DNA from: Arthrobotrys musiformis
Taxonomy: Eukaryota > Ascomycota > Orbiliomycetes > Orbiliales > Orbiliaceae
Direction: 5' to 3'
NCBI GenBank assembly: GCA_036971715.1
Contig: JAVHJL010000004.1
Span: 3,534,001-3,598,000 of the forward strand
DNA: 64,000 nt
Of the stretch, positions 33,403 to 45,518 are shown in pieces. The position numbers and the translations under genes are program-made. The notes beneath the pieces were generated by a model. That model saw nothing but the letters and a program-made list of their open reading frames with translations. It ran no database searches and was not told where the DNA came from. How positions within the stretch are numbered: position 1 is the stretch's first letter; every line of letters starts with the position of its first letter.

Positions 33403-36400
33403 ATGGCTTCCCCTTACGGCGACCCACAGATAAGAGGACATAACCTCCCTAGTGCTCTCATTCCCGGTCCTCCAGCTCCTGTTCCAGCTCCTCCACCTCC
33501 CACCCTTGATGTCAGCTCCCAGAGGCGATCCGACGACAGGCCTAACCTCTCCCCGACCGATGGCAAACCCAGAGGCTCTTCTAAGAGCGAAGCCACCCGT
33601 AGGGTCTGCAAGAAGTGCGAACTGCCCTTAACCGGTCAGTTTGTGAGGGCGCTCGGCGGCACCTTCCATCTGGACTGTTTCCGATGTCGAGTACGTTTTT
33701 TCTTCTCGCTCTCTTTGATAAAAATCTCATGCGACCCCGCAATAAATACTCATACAAATTTCTTCTTTTCTACTCTCTGCCTCCCTATAGGACTGTGGAA
33801 CAATCGTAGCACAGAAGTTTTTCCCCATAGACTCCGAGGACGGCACTACACAATACCCTTTATGCGAAACAGATTACTTTAGGCGATTAGACCTTCTCTG
33901 CCACGCCTGTGGTGGTGCCCTGCGTGGGAGCTACATCACAGCCCTCGAACGGAAATACCACATCGAACATTTCACATGCTGCGTCTGCCCGACCGTCTTC
34001 GGACCTCAAGATTCCTATTACGAACATGACGGCGAAGTCTACTGCCACTATCATTATTCCACGAAATTTGCCGCCCGATGCCAGGGTTGCCAAACGGCAA
34101 TACTTAAGCAGTTTGTCGAAATATTCAGGAACGGAGTGAACCAACATTGGCATCCAGAGTGTTATATGATACATAAGGTCAGCTATTCGCCATTTCCCCT
34201 GCTTTCCGGTCCCTTGGAATTCCAGCTTCGTCTCATCTCGCTAACTTGTTACCATGGTGCCATTTTTTTGATGTATAGTTCTGGAATGTAAAATTGGCAG
34301 AATCGGATTCACCTGAATTACCAAGAATACACGAAGATGATGAAAAGGACCCTTCGAGCGCCCGGCGCTCAATCGTCAGAGACGCCGAGGAGAAAATGGA
34401 AGAGAAAGTTTATCGCATATGGAGCGTACTATCGACCTACGAAGAGTCTTCCGCCGCAAACATTAGCGACATGCTGCTGCATGTTTCCAACGGAGCCTAT
34501 GTTGATGGGGTTTTTGTCGCCGAAAAGTTCATATGGCATGTCGAGCTCCTGTTCACTAGCGCCGACAATCTCGATATCGAGCTGTACCGCATTGGTGGTG
34601 AAGGTAGGCTGCAGAACTCTCGTTCGGATTATACTACTTGCTAACAAAGCATGTGTGTAGGACTTGCCTACTCAAGAGAAGCCAAGTTATTGTGTAAAAA
34701 GATCGTGGCATTCTTCACGTTGCTTTCGAAAACACAAGAGACAGGAGTCCGTAAGCTTGGTGTGACGCAGGAGTTACTATCTCTAGTAACAGGCCTTGCG
34801 CATTACCTCAAATTGCTGATTAGGATTAGTTTGCAAGGCGCTCTGAAGCTGGTACCTTCTCCTCACCCTAAACATGACCCGCTTCATCCTATCTAACTGG
34901 GTTTCTCCTCTAGGAACGCGATTATAGTAATGTCGACGCGTTTAACCGTTTCCTCGCCGAACTGTCCGATTTAGAAGCAGCAAAAGATGTGAAGCCGACG
35001 TTTGAAGTCAACACCGCCCTAGCAGACCTCAATTCGGACCTCTGCTATACTTGTCATAATACGATCGAGGATGAATGCATGAAGTTTGGCATGCTTAAGT
35101 GGCATATAAATTGCTTCAACTGCTCGAATTGCAATACGTCTCTCAAAAACGATGTCGACTCCGCAAGGCTCTCACCGAGTTCCACCATACTCTGCCCCTC
35201 TTGTGCATCACACGTGCCCGATATCCAGGGTGGGTTCCAGCATGTTAGTAGATTAAAGCAGTATGTGTATCTTTTGAGGGTGGCTCTGGCTCGCCTTTTG
35301 AACATGCTGAAAGAGGGTGGGACGCTGCCTCACACATCCGGTATTGTTCTGTTCCGCGAAGAAAATATTTTGGGCGCACTGACTAATATTGATCCAGATG
35401 ATCCTAACTTGACCGGATATGATGATGCTGGTCACTCACTCGGTCCAGGCGCCCTGACTGCCGAAAGCCGATCGAAATCCTATCACGGGGAGGGAGAAGG
35501 CTACAACAGCACGGTATCGGACGTCCGACGGCTGCGATCAACACGTCTCGACCAGAAACTCGCTTCTAGTGGTAGAAAAGCTCGACAGTCGAGGATAATC
35601 GAGAATGAAAATTTCGGTGCTGAAGGATCTCACGACCGAGAGCGTTTCAGGATAGTTGAGGACCGAGACGTAAATGGCGAAGCTATAAACGAGCTCACCT
35701 TCGGTGATGAGAAGACCCTCACCCTAGACGATATCCCGAGGATAGCGGCCCAAGAACAAGCCAGGGAACAACGGCCGAATGCTTTCAAGCACCGTACCTC
35801 AGGATTCTTCTCGACAGGAGGGATGCACCAACCTAAGCTGATGAACGGTTACCAAAGGGATTCTACGGGAAGCAGTCAACCGCAGCAGCCCACCCGTATG
35901 CGAAGATATTTTTCAGAGTTGTCAGCCATCGATTCCTTTATTATCCGACACCTTGCTTGCATGTGTATGCTGCCGTTGGTTTCTGAGCATTTTAACCTCG
36001 AAGAATTGTTGGATTTGATTGAGAGGAGTGGCAAGCAGACTTTGTGGACCAAGTTTACCAAGGGATTTAAGCAGGATGGGGCTAAGGGCAAAAAGCAGAA
36101 GAAGACTGGTATGTGAGATAGCTCGGCCACTACTTGGATCGATTTCTAACATTTGTTTTAAAAGGCGTTTTCGGTGTCCCGCTCGAACAACTCATTGAGA
36201 AGGATCATGCTGAGTCGTCATTGGGGATCGGTCCTGGAACCTTGAGGGTGCCGTCTCTTTTGGACGATGCGATTACCGCGATGAAGCAATTAGGTGAGCT
36301 TGGTTTTTTTTTTTTTTTGTTTTCACTCTTTGATGTGGCAGACATGCTAACTACTTTTTTATAGACATGTCTGTTGAGGGTGTCTTCCGAAAGAATGGAA

Positions 36401-37383
36401 ACATTCGCCGTCTGAAAGAACTGACCGCCCAGATTGATTCCGGTGCTGAAAACGTGGATCTTGTTAAAGAAGGCCCTGTGCAGGTTGCTGCTCTGCTCAA
36501 GAAATTCCTTCGAGAGCTCCCGGATCCATTATTGACATTCAAGCTCTACAAGCTTTTCATCGTTTCGCAGAGTAAGTTCGAGTGAAAGACTCTAGGAGAT
36601 TCGCTTCGCTAACGACGCTATAGAACTCGAGGATGATGAGAAGAAGCGCCGCGTTCTTCACTTGACATGCTGTCTGCTCCCCAAGTACCACAGAGATTCG
36701 ATAGAGATCTTGTTCTCTTTCCTCAATTGGGTCGCCTCATTCTCACACGTCGACGAAGAATCTGGAAGTAAGATGGACGTCCACAACCTAGCCACTGTCA
36801 TCACACCGAACATTCTCTACATGAAGAATCAAGTCCCTGGAATGGATGACAGCTTCCTAGCCATCGAGGCTATCCACACATTGATTGAGTATAACGAACA
36901 GATGTGCGAAGTACGTTTTGTTACCTAATCCGCAGCATAAATGACGATGGTTCTAACTAGCGATTATAGGTCCCTGAGGATTTGTTGATGATACTTTCCG
37001 ACCCATCCATCATGGCCACTTCCGATATGAGTACTAAGGAGATTCTAAAGAAGTACGGCGATGCTGCGAAGCTTTCGACTGTTCCTGGAAAACACCCAGG
37101 AGGAAGGGGGGGTAATGCACAGCATATGGACAAGCCTACTCTTCATCATGTGAATAACGATAGAACCGGCGAAGGGTGGTATAAGGACCAAACCGTGCGC
37201 CAGGTCTCGACACCACCTGCCCCAGAACCTCACCGATTACCGGAGCCAATGTACGCCAACGAGAACGGAAACCATTCGCACCACAGCCACAGCTTCAGCT
37301 TCGATCAAGATCCTTCGGTCGGGCGCCGTATGGACTACCCTTCTAACCACCAGAATCCTAATCTGAGTGCACATGCGGGGTAA
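33403..37383 (+). CDS. LRG1: LIM-domain Rho GTPase-activating protein, LRG1 type
   Basis: Nine exons give about 1,140 aa: 33403-33690, 33791-34177, 34279-34603, 34661-34851, 34914-36108, 36165-36293, 36365-36571, 36624-36910 and 36970-37383. Domain order is a Pro-rich N-terminus, two adjacent LIM domains (CKKCELPL...FHLDCFRCRDCG and CHACGGALRG...HFTCCVC), a third LIM-like pair after a helical region (CYTCHNTI...CFNCSNC), and a C-terminal RhoGAP domain. The RhoGAP carries the arginine finger in GVFRKNG plus the conserved LLKKFLRELPDPL and NLATVITPNIL motifs. Family knowledge: LRG1 proteins stimulate GTP hydrolysis on Rho1-type GTPases and control cell-wall synthesis and hyphal tip growth. The tail is His/Ser-rich. 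An additional 57-nt in-frame segment (35341-35397) looks like an unspliced intron; removing it gives 1,121 aa. Intron 6 contains a 15-T run. Confidence 0.94.
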
Positions 37384-38665
37384 GAGGGTTAACTCTTGAC
37401 TCGATTATTCTACTTACCTCTCTTTTTACGATTGTTCGCATGTCTCTACATCTGAGATTTCTTTTTGGGGGTTGGCAGTAGCCGGAGATTTCCCCTTTTT
37501 GGACCTAGTCGCCCTTTTCTTTTGGAATTTGTATGATAGCACCGTGATCCAAAGAAGAATAGGCCATATGATACCCGAGAAACAGAGGAAGCAGGAAGGA
37601 AGCCTGCCAGGAAGACGCAAGATAGTCTTTTGAACATATTCCACCCCTCACCCTTTACTTTGTGCACGTTTTTCTGATTAGCTTCCGACTACTAAAAGCA
37701 CCTTTGTTGCCTCCCTCCCCTTTCTTCTCCTTTGTATATTTCCCCCCGCCAAACTGTTTTATAACTGATTCAATCGTTTTCGTTCCCCATCTTTCCGCGT
37801 ACAGGTACTTCTTATTTTTTTGTTTGGGTGTTTCGTTATCCGTAGTTAAAGCTTCGTTTCCTTCTTCTTTCTCCCTCTTCTTCTTCTTAGTTTTGCGCTT
37901 TCCCTTTGCCATTGGGTTGGAGTCTTGGATTGATAATATTCCCTTTTTCCATTTTATTTCGTGCGTCTGCCTGCCTCCCTGCCTGTCCACGTGCAACTAT
38001 TGCCGGCGGATAGCCCTTTCTTTTCGCGATTTGTTTTTAATACCTTTTTTCACTTTCTTCTTCTAAACTTTTATACTTTTTTAAACCTTCTTACCTACTA
38101 CTTATTCTATTACTTATTACTATTACTATCACTTCGTTTCTTAGTGTTACCAAGGTGTATACTACATAGGTACTTCTGGGTGGTACTCTCTTTTCTTCTT
38201 TTCTTCTGGTTTTAGTCCCCCTTTTAAACGGTAGTTTAGTTTAGCTATAGCGAAGGGGGTTTCAATTGACAGGGTTGGCTTAGGCCTTTTTAAAGACTAC
38301 TTTTTATGGGAGGGGATTTGAAGTTGTAGATCTGGATATCTAGATGTTGACTCAATGATCAGTCGTGTGCATAACGCATGGCCTGGGCCACGAGAGTTAA
38401 AATTATGGAGACCTTCGGCCGGGCGCAATTCAGCGCAAGGTTTCCACGTTTCGATTTTTCTTGAGAACTACCTAATTATAAAATTGGTTGATTTCGAGCT
38501 CGATCACAGATCAGTTGATCATGAATGTATATCGAACAAAGCTCTCAATATTATATCCCACCGAGGATAAAAGATACTCTTTCAAAACGGGAAACAGCTT
38601 ATGTATACGATCGATACATCGATACAGCCAAAGGTAAAGTCAAATTAATACCTACACCTAAAAAT
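37384..38665. other. Pyrimidine-rich region downstream of LRG1
   Basis: T/C-rich plus strand (about 37.66-38.22 kb) with long open but low-complexity frames. No gene is supported; probably 3' UTR and spacer. The exonuclease-like frame is open upstream of its chosen start. Confidence 0.45.
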
Positions 38666-39577
38666 ATGAATACCCACGGCCACACCCAAACCCTCCAGGC
38701 GGTACTAAACCTCCGCCCCACCGCAGAAACAAAAGACACAGTCCTAATCGCAATTGACGTCGAAAACGCCGGGCAAATCACGACTTCAAAAACCAACTCC
38801 CTCGAAGGGATAAACACACAAATCGGGTTCGCAGTATTAGACACCGCCCTCCTCCCCACAAATACGCCACCATCAGAGTGCATCTCAACCTACAACTTCG
38901 CCACAGGAGCTACGCGTTACTGTCGAAGAGCCTGCACGAGGTTTATATTCGGCAAATCCATCGAGGTCAAAGATAAACGTGGGATGGCGGGGATGATTTA
39001 TAAACTTATCTTAAACCCGTTTGAAGATCGCGGAAGGGATATAATGTTAGTCGGACACGCTATCACTAGTGATATATACGCTTTATCCACCATCATTCCC
39101 CGTTTCGCAAGTTATAGGTATTTAGATACGCAGTCTATCGCGCGGTTAGTTCTCCCACGAGGTGGGAAACCGAACCATTCGTTGGAGTATTTATTAAAAT
39201 TATTTCAATGTCCATTTGGAAGGTTACATTGTGCCGGCAATGATGCAAATTTCACGTTGAAGCTGTTGTTATTGCTTGCTGTTTATTCGTTCCCGTTGGA
39301 GGAGGTGTTTGGAGGGAATGTGGGGGTGATTGGGAGGTTGATGGGGGTTGCGAATGTTGAGCTGCCGGTGAGGAGGTATTTGCATGAAGTTGCTTATGAG
39401 AGGAAGATGAGGAAGCGGGAGAGGAAGATGATGAAGCGGTTTAGGGATTTGGAGACTATTCAGAGGATCAGGGCGGAGAGGGCGGCGAGGAGGGAGGAGA
39501 GAGAGGCAGAGGGAGAGGGAGGAGAGAGAGGCAGAGGGAGAGGGAGGAGGGGGGCGTGTGGGGATTTTTGGGAGTAG
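38666..39577 (+). CDS. DEDDh 3'-5' exonuclease-like (RNase H fold) protein, Gfd2/YDR514C type
   Basis: 303 aa, intronless. The DEDDh set is visible. Asp31 and Glu33 lie in LIAIDVEN. Asp136 is in VGHAITSD. His188 and Asp193 are in LHCAGNDAN (H-x4-D). Between them run the expected QIGFAVLDT strand and DTQSIARL helix. This layout fits the RNase H-like fold of fungal Gfd2/YDR514C proteins. Family members are poorly characterised; Gfd2 is linked to the mRNA-export helicase Dbp5. Nuclease activity is inferred from the intact residues. The first ATG of the frame (141 nt upstream) is possible, but this one begins the conserved part. The C-terminus is Arg/Glu-rich, then Gly/Arg-rich, because of a 25-bp tandem duplication read in two frames. 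Confidence 0.82.
   Translation: MNTHGHTQTLQAVLNLRPTAETKDTVLIAIDVENAGQITTSKTNSLEGINTQIGFAVLDTALLPTNTPPSECISTYNFATGATRYCRRACTRFIFGKSIEVKDKRGMAGMIYKLILNPFEDRGRDIMLVGHAITSDIYALSTIIPRFASYRYLDTQSIARLVLPRGGKPNHSLEYLLKLFQCPFGRLHCAGNDANFTLKLLLLLAVYSFPLEEVFGGNVGVIGRLMGVANVELPVRRYLHEVAYERKMRKRERKMMKRFRDLETIQRIRAERAARREEREAEGEGGERGRGRGRRGACGDFWE
39496..39545 (+). repeat. 25-bp tandem duplication inside a coding region
   Basis: Two exact copies of a purine-only-plus-C 25-bp unit (GGAGAGAGAGGCAGAGGGAG...). As 25 is not a multiple of three, the copies are read in different frames (Glu-rich, then Arg/Gly-rich) at the end of the exonuclease-like protein. Confidence 0.8.
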
Positions 39578-41793
39578 CTACCTGTGGGAGATGGTATTAT
39601 TTGGGCACCGTCTTGCCAGTTTCGGGGATCAAGATGTTACTATATTACTTTATCTTTGTAGACTATTGGACAAACCGTTGATCGAGTTTAAATACCTATA
39701 CATCTGAGGGGATATCGCATATTTGAAGCAGCATCAATATGGTTCACGAGATAATGCAGTATGAGCCTTCTATGGGGTTGTTTTTGTTGCAATTCCGATC
39801 TTGTAACTTGGACTTTCTTCCCAACACGAGCCGTCGAGCATTGATGCGCATCGATCAAGAGCTCCCCTGGCCTTGGCTTTGCGTGGCTTGTCGACATGTC
39901 TATCTCATGGACCTTTTTTGGCAGGAGCTTTCGTCTGTCAACTGTCGCAGAAGGAACTCCAAGAACCCCCCGCGAAAAGGCGTAGCTACCTATATAGCTA
40001 TGTGCTTGTGTATTGTAGAGGGTTCGGTATGTTTTCGAGGCCTCTCACGCCTCGCGGCCGTCTTTCAAGACCTTTCAATGCAATGCAAGGCGGCCTTGAA
40101 TTTGTCTTTGCGACGAGGCGCCGGGACGACGCATCGCTTCTCCTTCGGCAGGAAGTATTACTTCCTCCAGTACATTTTGCATTATATAGAAGGAGAAATG
40201 AGATACACCGGAATGATATCATCGATGAGGCTACAGGTAGACTTAGGTATGGGTACAGCTCCACCGACATGATACAGCATGACATAGCTATATCGCATGC
40301 ATCCGGCAAACATGACATGACATGATAGCTAGCAAGCTATGTAATTGCACCGTCGGTGTCTTACTATTCCTCCCATTCTCATTGGCAAGAAGCTCATCTC
40401 TTTCTCTCTCTCCTTATCATCTGCATTGCATTTCTTGGGCAAAGGAATTCTCAACCGAAGCCAAAAAAGCCAGCCAAGTCAACTCCACCCGGCGCCAACA
40501 TTTTCCAGGTCGGCCGCCGTGCCCCAAAAGGGGATTCTTAAAGCCTTTTCCAACCGAAACAGAAAAAAAGACCAAGATCTCAACGGTTGGTAACTGCTAG
40601 CTGTGTGCTACACACAGAGTACAGCTGCACCTTCGGACGCCGGCTTATCATCGAGAACGACAGCCGGAACATTCCCTACAGGAGCTAGTTAGCTGTTGAT
40701 AGCATGTAAGTATGTACAGGTGGATACATGCATTATGCATCACAGATATCTAAATCTAGGCAACTTGTAGTTTAATATACCTTGTGATACAAGTAGACGG
40801 AGGTCTTGCCATTCCTTTATGTAAGTATATCGTAAAGAATTAATCGTAGGGATATCAATTCCTGTAGGTTCCCCCGGTGAGCTTTCTGGCGTTCATTTGA
40901 TTTCCGACTTTGGCTGGTGGCTTTGGTAGGGGAGTGGTTGATATTACGTCGCTTTCGCAGTGATTCCGATGGCTGATGGGGCTCCGGCCTGAGCTGAGCG
41001 AGCTGTTGGGCGAGTTCATTGGCATTGACATGTTAAATACATCCTATCATCTATTAAGGCCAGGGCCATCCCTTTTTCGAGTTAATATATCTTCCACGTG
41101 TTCTCCTTTTTTTTTTTTTTTTTTTTTTTTGTTTATTATCGCCAATCTTTCGTAGGATTTTCTTTCAGTAGCAGCAGATCATAAGCTAGTTTTATTTTTA
41201 TTTTTATTTGTTTTCCTTTGAAGGGACTATTTAAATTTGAACGTCGGCCTCGAAGTTAACCTTGAATTCTCCCCAGTCTTCGAACTTTCCCCTGCCCTTT
41301 CTTACCGGTATACCTACCAAGCTTGGTTTGCGACCCAGAGTTCGTTCACAAGCCCCAACCAGCCACCAAAAAACCCGACCGTTTCAGCACACTCAAAATT
41401 ATAAAACAGCATTTCAGCGTTGAAACCACACCGCATAACGTTTAGACTTTCTGGCTGTCTCAAACACCGTGGACATCCAACGTCGACGTCGTATCGAACG
41501 ATTTAGCATTTTTTTGGTCTAAAACATTATTTTAATAAAAAGAGTTTAAAAGAGGGGCAGAATTAGGTCATACGACTTTATTTCTTTCTTTTTGACGTTG
41601 CACGCACCTTTCTTTTGTAGGAGGGAGCCTTGTGGTTTTTGGAGGGATATAAAACTTATATAAAGGTCTGATTCTCGACTTCAACTTTATATTTCCAACT
41701 TCATAGGGATCTTTTTGGGATTCGATTCAAATACATCGTTACTTCATTTATATATATCCTTTCAAGAAGAAAGAAGAAAGAGAAAGAGAAACA
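39578..41793. other. Intergenic region with 24-T tract
   Basis: No gene is supported. An open frame at 39739-40272 (177 codons) has no recognisable domain and unusual composition. A 24-T run is at 41107-41130, and a TATATAAAGG element near 41656 may serve the next gene. Confidence 0.45.
41107..41130 (+). repeat. Poly-T tract of 24
   Basis: Uninterrupted T24 in non-coding DNA about 660 bp before the next gene. Length is likely variable and may be affected by sequencing. Confidence 0.8.
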
Positions 41794-42567
41794 ATGCTGC
41801 GAATCCCGAAAACCCTCCCAATCGCCAGACCGATCCTACGCTCCTGCAGCTCCACCCCGAACCTCCAACTCCGGAGCTTGACATCCCCAGCAGCAGCAGC
41901 ACTGGAATACCACTCTCCACAACCACGTCAACAAGACCACCACCACCATAACCAATACCCGCGTCTCCAAAACCGGGCCGTTCACCTCCCAAGCATCCGT
42001 CATGAATCACCAGTAGCCCAACCACCACTTTCCCACACACCTTCTCAATCCACCCACCCCCGCCACGGGGTCTCAGCAAACGTCTTCCTAACCTCACTGA
42101 ACAAGGGAGGCATAGACTTAACCCCCTCCGGCCTCACCTTGCTAACCCAAATCCTCTCCCCGATCCCATTCACCACGATCTCCTCGTCGTGGTTGAAATC
42201 TCTCGAATCAGCGATCCTAACATCCCATCTGAACAATCCGACTACAAACCACACCTGCCGCGCGAATGGCAAGAAACTCCAGCCGATTACGTCGGTAAGA
42301 CCTTGGAAGGAATGGGTTAAATACCAAGTCGGTGTTTTATCCGAACGATTCGTCGCGATGGAGGGTTGGGATGCTGCGTGGAGTTTTGAGTATTGGTTGG
42401 GAGATGATGGGTTGGTGGTCAGCGGTGACGAGGAGGTTAAGAGGATTCTTGAGGTTTTGGTTAGGAACGGATGGGTTGTTGCTGTTTCTGAGGGAGGGGA
42501 AGGGGTTTATGAGGTTGTTAGACCCGGGAGGGTGGGGAGGTTCGAAGGGGAGAAGTTCACGTTTTGA
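41794..42567 (+). CDS. Hypothetical protein with likely mitochondrial presequence
   Basis: 257 aa, intronless; not recognised. The N-terminus (MLRIPKTLPIARPILRSCSS) is Arg/Ser/Leu-rich without acidic residues, like a mitochondrial targeting sequence. A Gln/His/Pro-rich low-complexity stretch follows (about residues 40-95). The C-terminal half is better ordered. It has a hydrophobic/aromatic segment (RPWKEWVKYQVGVLSERFVAMEGWDAAWSFEYWLG, about 168-202) and a VLVRNGWVVAV strand, ending in -EKFTF. The ATG lies just after an AAGAAAG-rich leader typical of fungal genes. It is convergent with ORC3. It could be a nuclear-encoded mitochondrial factor; that is inference from the N-terminus only. Confidence 0.62.
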   Translation: MLRIPKTLPIARPILRSCSSTPNLQLRSLTSPAAAALEYHSPQPRQQDHHHHNQYPRLQNRAVHLPSIRHESPVAQPPLSHTPSQSTHPRHGVSANVFLTSLNKGGIDLTPSGLTLLTQILSPIPFTTISSSWLKSLESAILTSHLNNPTTNHTCRANGKKLQPITSVRPWKEWVKYQVGVLSERFVAMEGWDAAWSFEYWLGDDGLVVSGDEEVKRILEVLVRNGWVVAVSEGGEGVYEVVRPGRVGRFEGEKFTF

Positions 42568-43025
42568 ACAAAAATTACTGGTTATGGACTGGTGGTAATC
42601 TCTTTTTCGTTTTTGTTAGCTCGGGGCGGGTCTTATTTGACGAAGGTATGATATGATATGATAACGCATTTTTTTAATGGAATTGGGATGGGAAATATAG
42701 ATGCATGCAGGGGCGTTCGGAGGAAACGGTTTCTCGGATTTTTACTTGTTTTTCTGTCTTTCAGTTTAATCGAATGTTAATGATTTTTTCTTAGCATATT
42801 TTGTAATCATCGCATGTATTTGCTCATGATCGGGAAGGATGGTGGCGGTTTATAATCCCTTCCACGCTAATTTGACCAAATGGTCGGTCTTTTTCTTGCT
42901 GTACTTTACAAATCCGAGATACCGAAGCTCAGCTAGAGCTCTATAGAATTGTGCCCTATTTTCAAATATATTAGTCAACATTTTCCCATTCTCTATTATA
43001 AGGAGGGAGGAAAGGAAGTGTGTAA
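42568..43025. other. Convergent spacer
   Basis: AT-rich region where the 3' ends of the hypothetical gene and ORC3 meet; a short ATGAT/GATAT repeat lies near 42648-42662. Nothing else seen. Confidence 0.45.
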
Positions 43026-45518
43026 TTACTGTAATTCTTTCTCTTCCTCGTCGTCCTCATCCTCCTCTTGGTCCGCTTTGTCACCTAGACTCACCATCCT
43101 AAACGCGCTCCATAGATCGTACACCCCGATCAACGCCGGCGATTCCAGGTATAACTGGTATAAAATGGCGGTATAAGGCTGCGATCCCTCTATCCCCCTT
43201 CCTTCTTCATCATCGTTCCCACCGCAGCACTCACACCCCAAATAATCACCTGGCCGACTCAGCGCCCTCTCCACACTCGGCCTCGGTTTCGCCGCAAAAA
43301 CCTGCGAATGCGGGGACTTCAAGTCGTAGAAGAAGATTTCGTGAAGAAATAAATTTGTATAAGGCTTAAACTTGTCTTTGAAATACTTCTCGAGAGATTG
43401 TATCGTTGAAGCGACGAGTTTGTGGTACTCTGTGTCCTGGGAGGTCATTCCTGATTTCAACTCATCGAGACGGACGCGGCCGGATTTGACGGTTGTGCGG
43501 TGGGAATCCGGCAGGGCGAATTCGGAGACCAGACTGCTGCCCTTCGCTGCCTTTTCGGATTGTAATTCTTGTACTTTATCCGCTGCCGCTGAGAGTTTGT
43601 GCGATAACTCGGAGGGTAATTCGGAGAGACTTGTTAACAATGCATGGAATTTTTCAGCATTGATCTTTTTGGCGGTTAACATTGCGTCTCTGAATGCTGG
43701 ACGGGTGGTAAATTCCCCCCATAAGATGCGAGAATATAATTCGTACGTTGGGATATCATTAGCTTGTTGCGGGGATACTATCGATTGGAGTTTTCGAAAG
43801 ACGGTGATGGCCTCTGAAAGATTGGTGCTGTAGCTTCGACACCCTTTTGATGCATTGAAGACGGCGGCTTTTAGCGCTTTGTTGGAGGTCAATAGATCCC
43901 GTGCCTGCCAGGGGAATGTAGAAATTTTGGCTTCAACAAAGGGTTTGAACGATGGTAGATTCCTGATCGCTTCGCAATGTGCATCCGATAGGATATTATT
44001 CAACTCCTCCTCGGAGTCTACCGATCCTAACACAACGCTCAGAGCGTTCGCGTAAAAGTGGGACATGTAGGCGTATTTCAACGCCATAACGAAGCTCGCT
44101 ACGCTCCTGGTATGATCCTTCTGCCGTTCGAATATCACATCTGCGACTCTGGGACCGAGTTTCAGGATGGATTGAGACGATAGGACTGCCTCCTCGAAGA
44201 CTTGTTCCATCGATTCTTCGAAGCGTTGGACATCGAACCGGTCGCCACGCAGGAGGCGGATGGTCGAGTGTGGTAGTTTTTCATAGAAAATGTCTTCCGA
44301 TGTTGCAATGCCTAAGAGCAAGATAAAGGGTATTTTTGGGAGGTATTGGCTGTATTTCGGGTTAGATTATATTTGGTTTACGTTGGGATTTCGCTACCCG
44401 ACTCACGAAATATTTGGAGGTGAGTTTCGTTGAAGACTTACTGTAGTATGGATATTAGTTCTACGAGGACAGCAGGGTCGAAAGCTTCAGTATCTTGAAC
44501 AGCAACTACTACTTTGGCGTCCGGATGGGTAGAACACCAGTCGTGAATTATCTCAGGGTCATAATTATATCGGGATGGCTTCACTTATCCATTAGCTTCA
44601 TAAGTTTTGAGGATATAGCCGGGGGAAAATAAAGGGGAAGAGGGAGAGAAGACATACATTGCGTCCCGTCTTAGCCTCTACGATATCATCTTCATCATCG
44701 AAACCCTCGTGGATTTCAGTAACGCATCTGATGATTTTCTTGAGCACGTTCTTGAGATTCGACGAATCTTTGGATGTCAGGATAGCCACCCTCCCGCGCT
44801 TGTCAACACTCTGGATACGGGTTTCGATCTGCTCGAAGAGAACGCCATGAGCAGCGATGTTTGGTCCGGTAAGAATCAGACCGGTTGGTAGTTTCTCGCC
44901 ATATCTGCTGACAAGTCAGCTTTCCCTCCTTTCTACATTGCTTAGTTCATCGGGACCAAGGAATGGAATATTCATACATTTCTTGGCCCGCTTTTGAGGC
45001 AAACGTCGAGACAGACTGCAGCGTCTCATCATTAACCTGAGCTAGAACATTCTATCATGCATTTTTCATAAGCTTTCCTAATTCGACAATTTAATTAAAA
45101 ACAATAAGATAACTTACATCAGTTCGCCTCTCCACATCTCCCCATAGCCTCTGAAAAGCGTCGTATCTGGCATTGACGGCATATTCGTCCTCCAAATCGC
45201 GCAGAAGTGTAGGGAAGCCATGTCCCAGAGCTCCAGGTGTTTCGCAATTCTTCGAATCAACCTTTTCACGTTTAGACCTCGGTGTTCTAGAACTAGATGC
45301 CGCCCTACGTTTCTTGGGAGTTGATGATGACAATGCCTCCGAAGTCGGCGTATAGATATAGCAAGCCTTCCTTGTGTGAACTGGTCAGTAGGGGGTTTAG
45401 ACACAAAGAAGGCATCCCAACTAGCGAAAACGGAGATGAAAGAACGATAGCCTTGGGGAGGTCTTACCTGGTGCTCCAATGAGCCCGAGTCGTCGTTTAG
45501 CACGCTATCATCGTCCAT
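43026..45518 (-). CDS. ORC3: Origin recognition complex subunit 3
   Basis: Six exons (45518-45468, 45366-45118, 45051-44978, 44904-44658, 44578-44442, 44349-43026) give about 693 aa. ORC3 is the AAA-like, non-catalytic subunit of the six-protein complex that marks replication origins and loads MCM. Visible hallmarks: LPTGLILTGPNIAAHGVLFEQI (degenerate P-loop region), KIPFILLLGIATSEDIFYEKLP, STIRLLRGDRFDV, and near the C-terminus FLHEIFFYDLKSPHSQVFAAKPRPSVERALS then DYLGCECC. The extreme C-terminus is a Glu/Asp run (DQEEDEDDEEE). The N-terminus is acidic, then has a KKRRAASSSRTPRSKR nuclear-localisation-like stretch. Introns are 68-101 nt with canonical ends; a TACTGAC branch site precedes exon 2. 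The closest alternative, a generic AAA protein, is excluded by the ORC3-specific C-terminus. Confidence 0.93.

Noticed and set aside
39739..40272. Open frame of 177 codons
   Set aside because: No recognisable domain, several overlapping frames of similar length on both strands, no typical leader or start context.
41107..41130. T24 tract as a Pol III terminator
   Set aside because: No A or B box or RNA-like structure precedes it; more likely a homopolymer microsatellite.
43372..43833. Plus-strand open frame of 153 codons
   Set aside because: Antisense to the ORC3 last exon, which has clear family motifs.
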